Notes: generated from the sequence alone by a model not told the origin. Positions 28,799 to 37,037 are shown, counted from the stretch's first letter. The stretch: 60,622 bases of DNA from an uncultured Eubacteriaceae bacterium (GCA_937872065.1 CALMRA010000064.1:1-60622), one strand, 5' to 3'. A program made the numbers and translations.

Positions 28799-28852
28799 TT
28801 TTCCTCCTGTCCGTGATTTAAGCACGGGGTTCATTCGAGTCTGGTTTTCAAT

Positions 28853-28880
28853 AAAAAAAACCGGCAGGCGCCGGCATTTT
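28853..28880 (-). terminator. Riboswitch-controlled terminator upstream of asd
   Basis: On the minus strand, CCGGC / GCCGG with loop GCCT followed by eight T, directly after the lysine aptamer. It is the expected expression platform for lysine-dependent attenuation. Confidence 0.85.
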
Positions 28881-28881
28881 A

Positions 28882-29048
28882 CCGATAGCCCTCCGCCTTT
28901 CGGCGACAGTACTGACGCTGTTTGCGGCAGTCCCAGCAGTCCGCAGGTACGGCGGCTCACTTCGGCGTCCGATCCTTTTTCCTGTCTTCATCCCCGTGTA
29001 CCCGGGTCTGACAGGCTACTCATAAGAGACGCGCCTCTATCTCGTTCT
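28882..29048 (-). promoter_or_regulatory. Lysine riboswitch (L box)
   Basis: On the minus strand the leader shows the conserved L-box elements in order: AACGAGATAGAGGCGC at the 5' side of P1, GAGTA, GGGGATGAAGACAGG, GACGCCGAAGTGAG, CTGCTGGGACTGCCG, and GGAGGGCTATC closing P1 at the 3' side (GATAG pairs with CTATC). A terminator follows, so lysine binding should stop transcription of asd-dapABH-lysC-ACT. Confidence 0.92.
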
Positions 29049-29051
29049 TAT

Positions 29052-29080
29052 ATTATATACATAGAAGAAATAGCCTGCAA
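29052..29080 (-). promoter_or_regulatory. Promoter of the lysine operon
   Basis: Minus strand: TTGCAG (29075-29080), 17-base spacer, TATAAT (29052-29057). Transcription would start a few bases before the aptamer. Confidence 0.88.
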
Positions 29081-29123
29081 GGACGAGTTGGATGCAAATA
29101 ATCTTAAATGATGCTTAAACTAT

Positions 29124-29189
29124 GCTCGAAACGGTATAAATTATTATGCAGTTTCTATTTAAAGTTTTACACACAGTCTCGTTTCGAGC
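29124..29189. repeat. 10-bp inverted repeat between the divergent lysine and glucose units
   Basis: GCTCGAAACG (29124-29133) and its exact complement CGTTTCGAGC (29180-29189), separated by 46 AT-rich bases. It lies upstream of both divergent promoters and could be an operator pair; no known family motif was recognised. Confidence 0.6.
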
Positions 29190-29314
29190 ACATCCGCAGA
29201 TTCGTAAATTGGTCCTACATAATAAATAATTTTTAAATTTTAAGAAAGTTTTGCCAAACGCCGTTTAATGCGAAATACGTCAGCTGAGCTTGGGAATTTC
29301 TTAAAATATTACCC

Positions 29315-29342
29315 TTGTCGTATGACCAATTTAACGTATAAT
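29315..29342 (+). promoter_or_regulatory. Promoter of ptsG
   Basis: TTGTCG (29315-29320), 16-base spacer, TATAAT (29337-29342). Start near 29349 gives a leader of about 178 bases. Confidence 0.75.
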
Positions 29343-29348
29343 TAAGTC

Positions 29349-29526
29349 GTATTCATTATTGGAGCCGCGGCGAGATGCCGGCGGAGAACCTCACAGATAG
29401 CCTGATTCGCGTGATTCCGAGACGCGTTTAAACGTTATCTTATTCATACATACAAGCATTACGAGTTTCTCTCCGCGCTTTCTGTCCGGCTGAAATCTAT
29501 TTCATATTAAGAAGGGGGAAATCTTA
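29349..29526 (+). promoter_or_regulatory. Long structured leader of ptsG
   Basis: Contains a GC-rich hairpin near its 5' end (29365-29371 with 29377-29384, one bulged G) and a weaker hairpin CGCGT / ACGCG (29408-29412 with 29422-29426). Glucose PTS leaders in Bacillota often carry an antiterminator target; no clear terminator or target sequence was identified here. The ribosome site is AAGGGGG. Confidence 0.4.
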
Positions 29527-31752
29527 ATGAGAGACAAGATTTTCGGTGTACTCCAGAAGATCGGTCGTTCCTTTATGCTTCCGATCGCCATTCTTCCTAT
29601 TGCAGGTCTGTTCCTTGGTATAGGGGGCTCGTTCACTAACGCAACGATGCTCGCTTCCTACGGGCTGACGTCTGTCATGGGCGAAGGCACGATGGCGTAC
29701 AATTTTCTATCTATCCTGAATGCCTCGGGCAGTGTTGTATTCAGCAACTTATCACTGCTGTTCGCGGTAGCGGTAGCGATCGGGATGTCCGACCGTGAAA
29801 AAGCGACAGGCGCGATCGCAGCCGTTCTCGGCTTCCTGATCATGAACGCCGTTATCTCACAGCTTATCGCGATCACAGGCACCTACGATCCGTCCACGCT
29901 GGCTGTCGCCAACGACGCGAGACAGCTTGAAGCAGTCCAGAACGGCACGACCTATACGCCTCTGCTGGAGGAAAATGTCAGAATGCTGCCTTCCGGAGCT
30001 ATCACGACGCTGCTGGGCTTTACGACGCTGGCAACCGGTGTATTCGGCGGGATCATCATGGGGCTTATTGCGGCACACTGCAATAACAAGTTCCACGATC
30101 AGCAGCTTCCGGCTGTCCTTTCATTCTTCGCAGGCACACGTTTCGTACCGATCATTACGGCTCTCGAATCCATCCTGGCAGGCTTTATCCTGTTCTGGCT
30201 GTGGCCGTATGTTCAGATCGGCATGAATGCCCTCGGCAATCTGGTTATCTCTTCCGGTTATATCGGAACATTCGTTTACGGGTACATCGAACGTGCGCTC
30301 ATTCCGTTCGGCCTGCACCACGTGTTCTATCTCCCGTTCTGGCAGACTCAGGTCGGCGGCGAAATGATGATTCAGGGCAAGATGATTTACGGCGCCCAGA
30401 ATATCTTCTTCGCACAGCTCGCAGACCCGTCCTGCACAGAGTTCAACGTTGAAGCGACACGCTTCATGGCAGGAAAATTCCCGTTCATGATCTTCGGTCT
30501 TCCGGGCGCAGCGCTCGCGATGTATCAGACGGCTTATCCGGAAAAGAAGGAAGTTGCCGGTGGTCTTCTTCTGTCGGCTGCGATTACCGCGATGCTCACA
30601 GGGATCACGGAACCTATCGAATTCACATTTATCTTCGTTGCACCGGGCCTCTACTACGGCGTACACTGCGTACTCGCAGGTCTGTCGTTCATGCTCATGC
30701 ATATCTTTAACGTCGGCGTAGGGATGACCTTCTCCGGCGGCCTCATCGACCTTACCCTGTTCGGTATCATGCAGGGCAACGACAAGACTCACTGGATCTG
30801 GGTTGTCGTCGTCGGTGTTGTATACTTCTTTATCTACTGGATTCTGTTCAAGTGGATTATCGTCAAATGGGATCTCCAGACACCCGGACGTGAAAGAGAA
30901 GGACAGGAAACCAAGCTTTACACGAAAGCTGACTACAAGGCCAAGAAGGCCGGTGAAGCAGGCGAAGTCGACATGCGTTCGGCTGCGATCACAAAGGGCC
31001 TGGGCGGCAAGCACAATATCGACGGCGACGTCGACTGCTGCATCACCCGTCTGCGTCTGAATGTTATCGATCCTGAAAAGGTAGACGAAGCGCTGCTCAA
31101 GCAGACAGGCGCCGTAGGCGTTGTCTCCAAGGGCAAAGGTCTCCAGGTTATCTACGGTCCGACTGTTCCGAACATCAAGAACGCTCTTGAACTGTTCCTT
31201 GAAACGCCGGAATCTGAAAAAGTGGACGAACTGCTTGCGGGCGGAAACATCCAGGCTAACGAAGAAGTCAAAGAAGCAGCGGCTGCCGCAGTCGGTACCG
31301 AATACTTCCAGACTCCGATCGAAGGACGCTGCGCGGGCATCGAAGAAACACCTGACGACGCGTTCAGCCAGAAGATGCTCGGCGACGGTATCGTAATCTT
31401 CCCGACAGGGAACAAAGTTTACGCTCCGTGCGACGGCTCCATCGAAGTACTCTTCCCGACGAATCATGCGATCGGCATGAAGTCTGCGGAGGGCACCGAA
31501 CTGCTTATCCACATCGGTGTCGATACAGTCAATCTCGAAGGCAAGGGCTTCACGCCTAAAATCAAACAGGGCGACACTGTCAAGCAGGGCGATCTGCTCC
31601 TCGAACTGGATCTTCCGTTCCTCGAAGCCAACGCTCCGTCGACAGCCGTACCGATGATCTTCACCGCACTTCCGGATTCGAAGAAAGTCGTAATCCTGAA
31701 GAAGGGCGATGTCAAGCCGGACGAAGACATTGTCGAAGTCACCGACAAATAA
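29527..31752 (+). CDS. ptsG: PTS glucose-type permease EIICBA
   Basis: Imports and phosphorylates glucose. 741 residues in the order IIC-IIB-IIA: membrane domain 1 to about 455 (start IFGVLQKIGRSFMLPIAILPIAGL; the ITEPIEF loop is typical of the glucose/N-acetylglucosamine family), IIB with phospho-Cys505 in DCCITRLRL, and IIA with phospho-His662 in LLIHIGVDTVNL. Glucose rather than N-acetylglucosamine or maltose is the best guess from overall resemblance. Single-gene unit with a strong terminator. Confidence 0.9.
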   Translation: MRDKIFGVLQKIGRSFMLPIAILPIAGLFLGIGGSFTNATMLASYGLTSVMGEGTMAYNFLSILNASGSVVFSNLSLLFAVAVAIGMSDREKATGAIAAVLGFLIMNAVISQLIAITGTYDPSTLAVANDARQLEAVQNGTTYTPLLEENVRMLPSGAITTLLGFTTLATGVFGGIIMGLIAAHCNNKFHDQQLPAVLSFFAGTRFVPIITALESILAGFILFWLWPYVQIGMNALGNLVISSGYIGTFVYGYIERALIPFGLHHVFYLPFWQTQVGGEMMIQGKMIYGAQNIFFAQLADPSCTEFNVEATRFMAGKFPFMIFGLPGAALAMYQTAYPEKKEVAGGLLLSAAITAMLTGITEPIEFTFIFVAPGLYYGVHCVLAGLSFMLMHIFNVGVGMTFSGGLIDLTLFGIMQGNDKTHWIWVVVVGVVYFFIYWILFKWIIVKWDLQTPGREREGQETKLYTKADYKAKKAGEAGEVDMRSAAITKGLGGKHNIDGDVDCCITRLRLNVIDPEKVDEALLKQTGAVGVVSKGKGLQVIYGPTVPNIKNALELFLETPESEKVDELLAGGNIQANEEVKEAAAAAVGTEYFQTPIEGRCAGIEETPDDAFSQKMLGDGIVIFPTGNKVYAPCDGSIEVLFPTNHAIGMKSAEGTELLIHIGVDTVNLEGKGFTPKIKQGDTVKQGDLLLELDLPFLEANAPSTAVPMIFTALPDSKKVVILKKGDVKPDEDIVEVTDK

Positions 31753-31784
31753 ACCGGTATTTACCGGCAGTTTCTGATATTCTT

Positions 31785-31817
31785 GAAGGAAGGCGAAAGC
31801 CTTCCTTCTTTTTTTAT
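31785..31817 (+). terminator. Intrinsic terminator after ptsG
   Basis: 10-bp stem GAAGGAAGGC / GCCTTCCTTC, GAAA tetraloop, T tract. Confidence 0.95.
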
Positions 31818-31851
31818 CTGGAAGTTAAGAGAATCAGTCAAATACTATTTT

Positions 31852-31883
31852 ACAGGCGTGCCTGACGTGTCAGAATCGCCTGT
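31852..31883 (+). other. Hairpin in the leader of the M20 gene
   Basis: ACAGGCG (31852-31858) pairs with CGCCTGT (31877-31883), and an inner CTGA / TCAG arm can also pair. It ends right at the ribosome site (CAGGAG), so it could affect translation start. Confidence 0.5.
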
Positions 31884-31900
31884 CAGGAGAAAACGATACG

Positions 31901-33097
31901 ATGACAGCGGATTATTATCAGAAGCTCCCCGAGGGCTTAAAAGCCTATATGGACGAGACCGTCCGGCTTCGGCGGGAGCTTCACAAAATACCGGAAACGG
32001 GATTTAACGAGACGCGGACACAGGCGTTTATTCAGGATTACCTGAAGAAACTCGGATATGAGCCGGAAACGATTGTCGATACCGGCGTCGCCCTGTTTAT
32101 TCCCGGGAACGACGGCGGGAAGCTTCCGCCCCGTGCGATACGCGGAGACATGGACGGACTGGGCGTAACCGAAGCGTCGGAGGCGGACTGGGCGTCGGAG
32201 CATCCCGGCATGATGCATGCCTGCGGTCACGACGGTCATATGACGATGCTCCTGATCACGATCCGCTATATAGCCGAGCATCCCGAATACGTCCACGGTC
32301 CCGTCCTGTTCATCTTTCAGCCTGCGGAGGAAGGACCGGGCGGCGCCGGTCCTGTCTCGGAAAGCGGTATTTTCAAGCGCTGCGGGATACAATCCATATA
32401 CGCGTACCATCTGTTTCCGTTCCTTGACGAAGGGACCGTCAGTACGACGCCGGGGCCGATGATGGCGATGACGTCGGAGTTTTACATCACGATTCGCGGC
32501 AAGAGCAGCCACGCGGGAGATCCCGAAAAGGGGATAGACGCGATTGTCGCGGGCGCGTCCTTCGTTCAGGCGATCCAGACGGTACTGACGCGAAATATCG
32601 CCCGTGACGAGACGACGCTCATCAATATCGGTACGTTTAACGGCGGCGAGCGGATGAACATTGTACCGGGGGAAGTGAAGATCTCAGGTACGATGCGTTC
32701 CTACAATCAGGATGTGCAGGAAACGATGCGAAGCAGAATGCGGGAGGTTCTCGCCGGAACGGATCTGGCGTTCGGGACCCGGAGCGAGCTGAATATCGTC
32801 GATATGTATCCCCCCGTCACCAACGACGAGGCCCTGTACGACGCCGTATGGCCCCTTGTTATAGGTCCGAGGCGGCGGTTTAAGAAGGTGATGCTGGCGG
32901 AGGATTTCGCGATGTATCAGCAGCATCTGCCGGGACTGTTTATCGGACTCGGATGCCGGAACGACGAGAAGGGATTTACCGAGAACCTGCATACCTGCGG
33001 CTTTAATTTCGACGAGAAGGTGCTCCTCAGAGGAGTCGATCTGTATCTGAAGATCCTCGCATCGGCAGGACCCGGAACAGAGGAAGAGAATAACTGA
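31901..33097 (+). CDS. M20D family amidohydrolase
   Basis: Dinuclear-metal hydrolase of N-acyl amino acids. 398 residues: RRELHKIPETGFNETRT start, metal-site motif MMHACGHDGHM, catalytic FQPAEEGPGGAGP, then the dimerisation domain (GKSSHAGDPEKGID) and a C-terminal metal-ligand region. The family includes hippurate hydrolases and N-acetyldiaminopimelate deacetylase. The latter is needed after DapH in the pathway encoded nearby and is otherwise missing from the window, so it is a candidate, but family-level sequence does not decide this. Confidence 0.85.
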   Translation: MTADYYQKLPEGLKAYMDETVRLRRELHKIPETGFNETRTQAFIQDYLKKLGYEPETIVDTGVALFIPGNDGGKLPPRAIRGDMDGLGVTEASEADWASEHPGMMHACGHDGHMTMLLITIRYIAEHPEYVHGPVLFIFQPAEEGPGGAGPVSESGIFKRCGIQSIYAYHLFPFLDEGTVSTTPGPMMAMTSEFYITIRGKSSHAGDPEKGIDAIVAGASFVQAIQTVLTRNIARDETTLINIGTFNGGERMNIVPGEVKISGTMRSYNQDVQETMRSRMREVLAGTDLAFGTRSELNIVDMYPPVTNDEALYDAVWPLVIGPRRRFKKVMLAEDFAMYQQHLPGLFIGLGCRNDEKGFTENLHTCGFNFDEKVLLRGVDLYLKILASAGPGTEEENN

Positions 33098-33115
33098 CAG
33101 CAGACAGGAGAAATT

Positions 33116-33856
33116 ATGTACGACGAATTTGCTAAGATCTATGACAGCCTGATGACGGAAGTTGATTACGACCAGTGGGCGGATTACCTGTTCCGTCATC
33201 TGCTCAACGGAAAACGGGATACGAAGAAGATCCTCGAGTTCGGCTGCGGCACCGGCAGTATCACGACCCGGCTGGCTAAAAAAGGCTACGCGATGACAGG
33301 GGTCGATCTGTCGGAGGAAATGCTGACGGAGGCTGATGAAAAAGCTTCGAAAGACAATCTGCCCGTCCGTTTCTATATCGGCGATATGTCCGATTTTACC
33401 ATCGGAGAAAAGTACGACGCGGTGATCGCCGCCTGTGACAGCGTGAACTATCTGCCGTCGCTTGAAGCCGTCAGGGGATTTATCGAAGGCGCCTTCGATA
33501 CGCTGGAACCGGAAGGACTGCTGCTCTTCGATATCAATACGACGGAAAAGTTTAAACAGACCATTTCGGACAAGACGTTTATTTATGATCTCGACGATGT
33601 GTACTGCGTCTGGGAAAGCGAACCGGATTTCGACAACGGCAGAATGAATTACGAACTGACGTTTTTCGTACCGGACGAAGACGGCCTTTATGTGCGCTCC
33701 GAAGAGCAGCAGACCCAGTATCTCTACACAGTGGAAAGTATCTATCATATCCTGAAAGACTGCGGATTTAAGGATATCAAGGCTTATACCTTCGGAACGT
33801 TTCTTGCAGGGAGCAACGAATCGGACAGGGTACAGTTTTCTGCAGTCAGGCCTTAG
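33116..33856 (+). CDS. Class I SAM-dependent methyltransferase
   Basis: 246 residues. Motif I ILEFGCGTGSITTRLAKKG binds S-adenosylmethionine, followed by MTGVDLSEEMLTEA, FYIGDMSDF and CDSVNYLPSLEAV. The C-terminal part resembles small-molecule methyltransferases; the substrate is unknown. Starts 18 bases after the M20 gene with CAGGAG, so probably co-transcribed. Confidence 0.85.
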   Translation: MYDEFAKIYDSLMTEVDYDQWADYLFRHLLNGKRDTKKILEFGCGTGSITTRLAKKGYAMTGVDLSEEMLTEADEKASKDNLPVRFYIGDMSDFTIGEKYDAVIAACDSVNYLPSLEAVRGFIEGAFDTLEPEGLLLFDINTTEKFKQTISDKTFIYDLDDVYCVWESEPDFDNGRMNYELTFFVPDEDGLYVRSEEQQTQYLYTVESIYHILKDCGFKDIKAYTFGTFLAGSNESDRVQFSAVRP

Positions 33857-33889
33857 AAAAAAGACGGTTTCATCTGTGAAATTTTTATG

Positions 33890-33919
33890 TTGACACGGTC
33901 CGCCCGTGTCCGTTATAAT
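33890..33919 (+). promoter_or_regulatory. Promoter of the first tRNA unit
   Basis: TTGACA (33890-33895), 18-base spacer, TATAAT (33914-33919); consensus hexamers, 29 bases before tRNA-Asp. Confidence 0.93.
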
Positions 33920-33948
33920 AAGTTTCGTGCTCAGCGATGAGCACATGC

Positions 33949-34025
33949 GGCCTGGTAGTTCAGTTGGTTAGAATGCCAGCCTGTCACGCTGGAGGTCACG
34001 AGTTCGAGTCTCGTTCAGGTCGCCA
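33949..34025 (+). tRNA. tRNA-Asp (GTC)
   Basis: 77 bases with encoded CCA. Acceptor GGCCTGG pairs with TCAGGTC; anticodon loop CTGTCAC gives GTC; T loop TTCGAGT. Confidence 0.97.
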
Positions 34026-34028
34026 TTT

Positions 34029-34104
<76 letters not shown>

Positions 34105-34112
34105 TTTATACC

Positions 34113-34187
34113 GCGGAAGTGGCTCAGTGGTAGAGCATCGCCTTGCCAAGGCGAGGGTCGCGAGTTCAAATCTCGTCTTCCGCTCCA
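34113..34187 (+). tRNA. tRNA-Gly (GCC)
   Basis: 75 bases with encoded CCA. Acceptor GCGGAAG pairs with CTTCCGC; anticodon GCC. Identical to the copy at 34485-34559. Confidence 0.97.
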
Positions 34188-34194
34188 TTTATAA

Positions 34195-34269
34195 GGTGAC
34201 ATAGCCAAGTGGTAAGGCGTAGGTCTGCAACACCTTGATTCGCCGGTTCAAATCCGGCTGTCACCTCCA
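34195..34269 (+). tRNA. tRNA-Cys (GCA)
   Basis: 75 bases with encoded CCA. Acceptor GGTGACA pairs with TGTCACC; anticodon GCA. Single copy in the window, lying between the two halves of the duplication. Confidence 0.97.
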
Positions 34270-34281
34270 ATCAAACACCAC

Positions 34282-34307
34282 GAGACCGGTGTACGGTCTC
34301 TTTTTTT
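34282..34307 (+). terminator. Terminator of the first tRNA unit
   Basis: Stem GAGACC / GGTCTC and seven T. Confidence 0.88.
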
Positions 34308-34344
34308 CTGTCTGAAACGACTGCAGATTCTTTTGAAAAAGTAC

Positions 34345-34373
34345 TTGCGTTCGCTTCGACAATACCGTATAAT
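34345..34373 (+). promoter_or_regulatory. Promoter of the second tRNA unit
   Basis: TTGCGT (34345-34350), 17-base spacer, TATAAT (34368-34373). It is unrelated to the first unit's promoter, so only the tRNA part was copied. Confidence 0.88.
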
Positions 34374-34400
34374 AACATTCGTGTCCGGCTCAAAGGACAT

Positions 34401-34476
<76 letters not shown>

Positions 34477-34484
34477 TTTATACC

Positions 34485-34559
34485 GCGGAAGTGGCTCAGT
34501 GGTAGAGCATCGCCTTGCCAAGGCGAGGGTCGCGAGTTCAAATCTCGTCTTCCGCTCCA
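34485..34559 (+). tRNA. tRNA-Gly (GCC), second copy
   Basis: 75 bases, identical to 34113-34187. Confidence 0.97.
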
Positions 34560-34569
34560 TTTGAATTTT

Positions 34570-34597
34570 AACCGGCGGTTTAACCGCCGGTTTTTTT
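34570..34597 (+). terminator. Terminator of the second tRNA unit
   Basis: Stem AACCGGCGG / CCGCCGGTT, loop TTTAA, T tract. Confidence 0.93.
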
Positions 34598-34640
34598 ATG
34601 CCCCTTTTTTCGATTGGTATTCATTCGAATACGATTCAAA

Positions 34641-34670
34641 GAAAAAAAGACACCGGAAGCCGCCGGTGTC
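34641..34670 (-). terminator. Terminator of the HAD hydrolase gene
   Basis: Minus strand: GACACCGG / CCGGTGTC followed by seven T. Confidence 0.85.
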
Positions 34671-34699
34671 CGATTAAAGCATGATCGATCATTTACTTT

Positions 34700-35386
34700 C
34701 TATTGCGCCTGCGTAAACAGAGGCAGAGCGGCCAGTTCCAGATGACTGGAGACAACGTAGTCGGCAGCCGAGGTGTCCTGTCCGGTGTCGGAAGCTCCGT
34801 GAAAGCCCACTGTTCGCATTCCGGCATTCCGGGCCGCGAGAATCCCGTTGGCAGAGTCCTCGACGACGACGCAGTCTTCAGGCGCGACACCGAGAAGCGC
34901 CGCGGCATGGAGAAAGACATCCGGAGCGGGCTTTCCGTTTTCGACGATCTCGTCCTCCGCGCTGATCCAGGCGTCGACGATTCCGTCGGGGTCCGCCAGA
35001 CGCAGCACCTTGCCGATTGAATTTTTAGCGGAACCGGAAGCCACTCCGATTTTTATATTCCGATCTGACAGCTTCCTTACGGTTTCCGGAAAATCCGGGA
35101 TAAGGGGCTTGATCCGCTCGGGATCGTCGAGAAAGTCCTGGTATGCCTGATTTTCACGGTCTGTCAGTTCCTGCGGATCAATATCGAGAGCGAATTCCTC
35201 CCCGATCTCCGTCCACCACTCGAGGGCCGAGCGTCCGATGGATCCGATCAGACGCTCCTGAGTCAGAGTGATGCCGAGTTCGTTATAGAAGCCCATTTCG
35301 ATGGCTTTATAGACAGGCTCCGAATCGATGATCACACCGTCCATATCGTAGATTACCGCCCGTACGGGCCTTGTTTCATTTTCCAT
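34700..35386 (-). CDS. HAD superfamily hydrolase, beta-phosphoglucomutase-like
   Basis: 228 residues. Motif I AVIYDMDGVIIDSEPVY with the nucleophilic Asp, helical cap, motif II GVASGSAKNS, Lys in GKPAPDVFL, and motif IV VVEDSANGILAA. Belongs to the phosphatase/phosphomutase subfamily that includes beta-phosphoglucomutase; the substrate is not determinable. Single gene between the tRNAs and the parvulin gene. Confidence 0.85.
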   Translation of the reverse strand: MENETRPVRAVIYDMDGVIIDSEPVYKAIEMGFYNELGITLTQERLIGSIGRSALEWWTEIGEEFALDIDPQELTDRENQAYQDFLDDPERIKPLIPDFPETVRKLSDRNIKIGVASGSAKNSIGKVLRLADPDGIVDAWISAEDEIVENGKPAPDVFLHAAALLGVAPEDCVVVEDSANGILAARNAGMRTVGFHGASDTGQDTSAADYVVSSHLELAALPLFTQAQ

Positions 35387-35466
35387 GTCGTCTCCTTACA
35401 GAAGATGTCCGGCTGCGCCGGCAGCTTCATTTTCTCATATCCGTCACTGAGGCAAAAGAAGACGGC

Positions 35467-35495
35467 TTTCAGTTCGCGTCTCTTTTTGTTATACT
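35467..35495 (+). promoter_or_regulatory. Promoter of the parvulin gene
   Basis: TTTCAG (35467-35472), 17-base spacer, TATACT (35490-35495) with TG one base upstream (extended -10). Confidence 0.65.
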
Positions 35496-35561
35496 CGAGT
35501 CATATTTGTATTCGGCCACGGGTACATAGCAGGTAAGGCTAACTGCCGGAAGGAGAAATAT

Positions 35562-36323
35562 ATGGAACAAAAACCACTTGCCACGGTTAACGGCAAAAAT
35601 ATCTACGCGTCGAATCTGGACAATCTGATCAATTCGCTGCCGCCGGAACAGCAGCAGCAGTTCAAGACCCGGGAAGGCAGACGTACGCTGCTGGACGAAC
35701 TCATCGCCCAGGATCTGTTCTATTTCGAAGCCAAGGAAGCGAAATACGACGAAACGCAGGAATTCAAGGATCTGATGAAGGATACCGAAGAAAAGATGCT
35801 CAAGACTTCGGCCATCGCGAACTTCATGAAGGATGTCGCGGTAACCGACGCGGAATGCGAAGCGTATTTCAACGAACATCCGGAACTCTTTATCGTCCCG
35901 GAATCCGTACGCGCAAGCCATATCCTGCTTCCGGCAGAACAGCAGGCGAAGGATATCATCAAGGAAATCAAGGACGGCAAGAAGAGCTTCGAACAGGCGG
36001 CACACGACTATTCGGTCTGCCCGTCAAAGGACAACGGCGGAGATCTGAACTATTTCCAGAAGGGCCGTATGGTCCCGGCGTTTGAAGACGCTGCGTTCGC
36101 AATGCAGCCGGGCGAAATGTCCGACGAACCTGTCAAGAGCGATTTCGGCTACCATATTATCAAGGTTACCGACCGTCAGCCGGAACAGCCGATGCCCTAC
36201 GACGTTGCGAAGGAAGAAATCCGCAATCATCTGCTGGGACAGAAGCAGAACAAGGAATTCCTGAAGCATGTGGACGAGCTCAAGGAAAAATATCCTGTCG
36301 AAATGAATCTCGGACTGTTCTAA
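35562..36323 (+). CDS. Parvulin-type peptidyl-prolyl isomerase without signal peptide
   Basis: 253 residues: N-terminal SurA/PrsA-like helical region (about 1-105) and a rotamase domain with ASHILLPAEQQ, CPSKDNGGDLNYFQKGRMVPAFEDAAF and SDFGYHIIKVTDRQP. It starts MEQKPLATVNGKNIY, with no signal peptide or lipobox, so it should act in the cytoplasm, unlike the lipoprotein foldase PrsA. Good ribosome site (GGAGAAATAT before ATG) and its own terminator. Confidence 0.9.
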   Translation: MEQKPLATVNGKNIYASNLDNLINSLPPEQQQQFKTREGRRTLLDELIAQDLFYFEAKEAKYDETQEFKDLMKDTEEKMLKTSAIANFMKDVAVTDAECEAYFNEHPELFIVPESVRASHILLPAEQQAKDIIKEIKDGKKSFEQAAHDYSVCPSKDNGGDLNYFQKGRMVPAFEDAAFAMQPGEMSDEPVKSDFGYHIIKVTDRQPEQPMPYDVAKEEIRNHLLGQKQNKEFLKHVDELKEKYPVEMNLGLF

Positions 36324-36423
36324 ATCCTGCAGTTAAACAGGACTCGTCTTCAGCTGTGGCCGGGTTTTCCCCGTCACCGACACAAAATCATAGAATAATC
36401 GAAGCCTCAGGGCTTCAGGCAGA

Positions 36424-36454
36424 GACGCCGCGGACACCCGCGGCGTCTTTTTTT
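36424..36454 (+). terminator. Terminator after the parvulin gene
   Basis: 10-bp stem GACGCCGCGG / CCGCGGCGTC, loop ACAC, seven T. Confidence 0.95.
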
Positions 36455-36523
36455 AACGCAGATACACTTAAAATCCGACGAAGAATCGTGTTTTTGAGGG
36501 TATTAAAAAGAACAGAGAAATAA

Positions 36524-36552
36524 TTGACAAAATTTTTATATCCATGTATAAT
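36524..36552 (+). promoter_or_regulatory. Consensus promoter of the marR-lon unit
   Basis: TTGACA (36524-36529), 17-base spacer, TATAAT (36547-36552): an exact consensus promoter. Confidence 0.95.
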
Positions 36553-36560
36553 ATTGACGC

Positions 36561-36581
36561 TAGTTAGGTAAATACTAACTA
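36561..36581. promoter_or_regulatory. Palindromic operator over the marR-lon start site
   Basis: TAGTTAG (36561-36567) and CTAACTA (36575-36581), seven bases apart, beginning nine bases after the -10 box and therefore at the transcription start. The size and symmetry fit a MarR dimer site; assigning it to the adjacent MarR is inference. Confidence 0.75.
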
Positions 36582-36617
36582 AATAGACAGCCTTCAGGCC
36601 TGCTTGCGAGGAGAACG

Positions 36618-37037
36618 ATGAAAGATTATGAACAGCAGCTGTTCAGACTGTACAGCGGACTCGTCGATATGGATCAGAAAACGAGAGAAACACGCAGCCG
36701 CGAGGACAACGGGGACTGCTTCACACCGTGTCAGATACGGTATCTGAAGCTCATCGACAGTCACGAACGGCTCACGTCATCTCAGTTTGCGAATATCATG
36801 CAGGTATCGAAACCCACGGTATCGCAGCTTATCGCGCGCTTCGTCGATTCCGACTGTATCTACAAAGAACCGTCGAACAGAGACAGACGCATCTGCTATA
36901 TCATGCTCACGCCGAAAGGCAGACGCATTGCGAGAGCGGACAGCGACGCCAGGCACGACGTCGTCCAGTATATCAGCACAAAGCTGACGCCGGACGAAAT
37001 AGACCTGCTGATCGCCCTGCTTGACAAGCTTGTCTAG
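36618..37037 (+). CDS. MarR family transcriptional regulator
   Basis: 139 residues with a winged helix: LTSSQFANIMQVSKPTVSQLIARFVDSDCIYKEPSNRDRRICYIMLTPKGRRIA contains the recognition helix and the wing (NRDRR). The N-terminal helix and C-terminal helices (DEIDLLIALLDKL) form the dimer domain. Probably represses its own promoter through the palindrome. GAGGAG precedes the ATG. lon follows after 34 bases with no terminator. Confidence 0.9.
   Translation: MKDYEQQLFRLYSGLVDMDQKTRETRSREDNGDCFTPCQIRYLKLIDSHERLTSSQFANIMQVSKPTVSQLIARFVDSDCIYKEPSNRDRRICYIMLTPKGRRIARADSDARHDVVQYISTKLTPDEIDLLIALLDKLV

Noticed and set aside
28799-28960. N-terminal extension of Asd
   Set aside because: The stretch is the lysine riboswitch terminator and part of the aptamer; the family start is at 28798.
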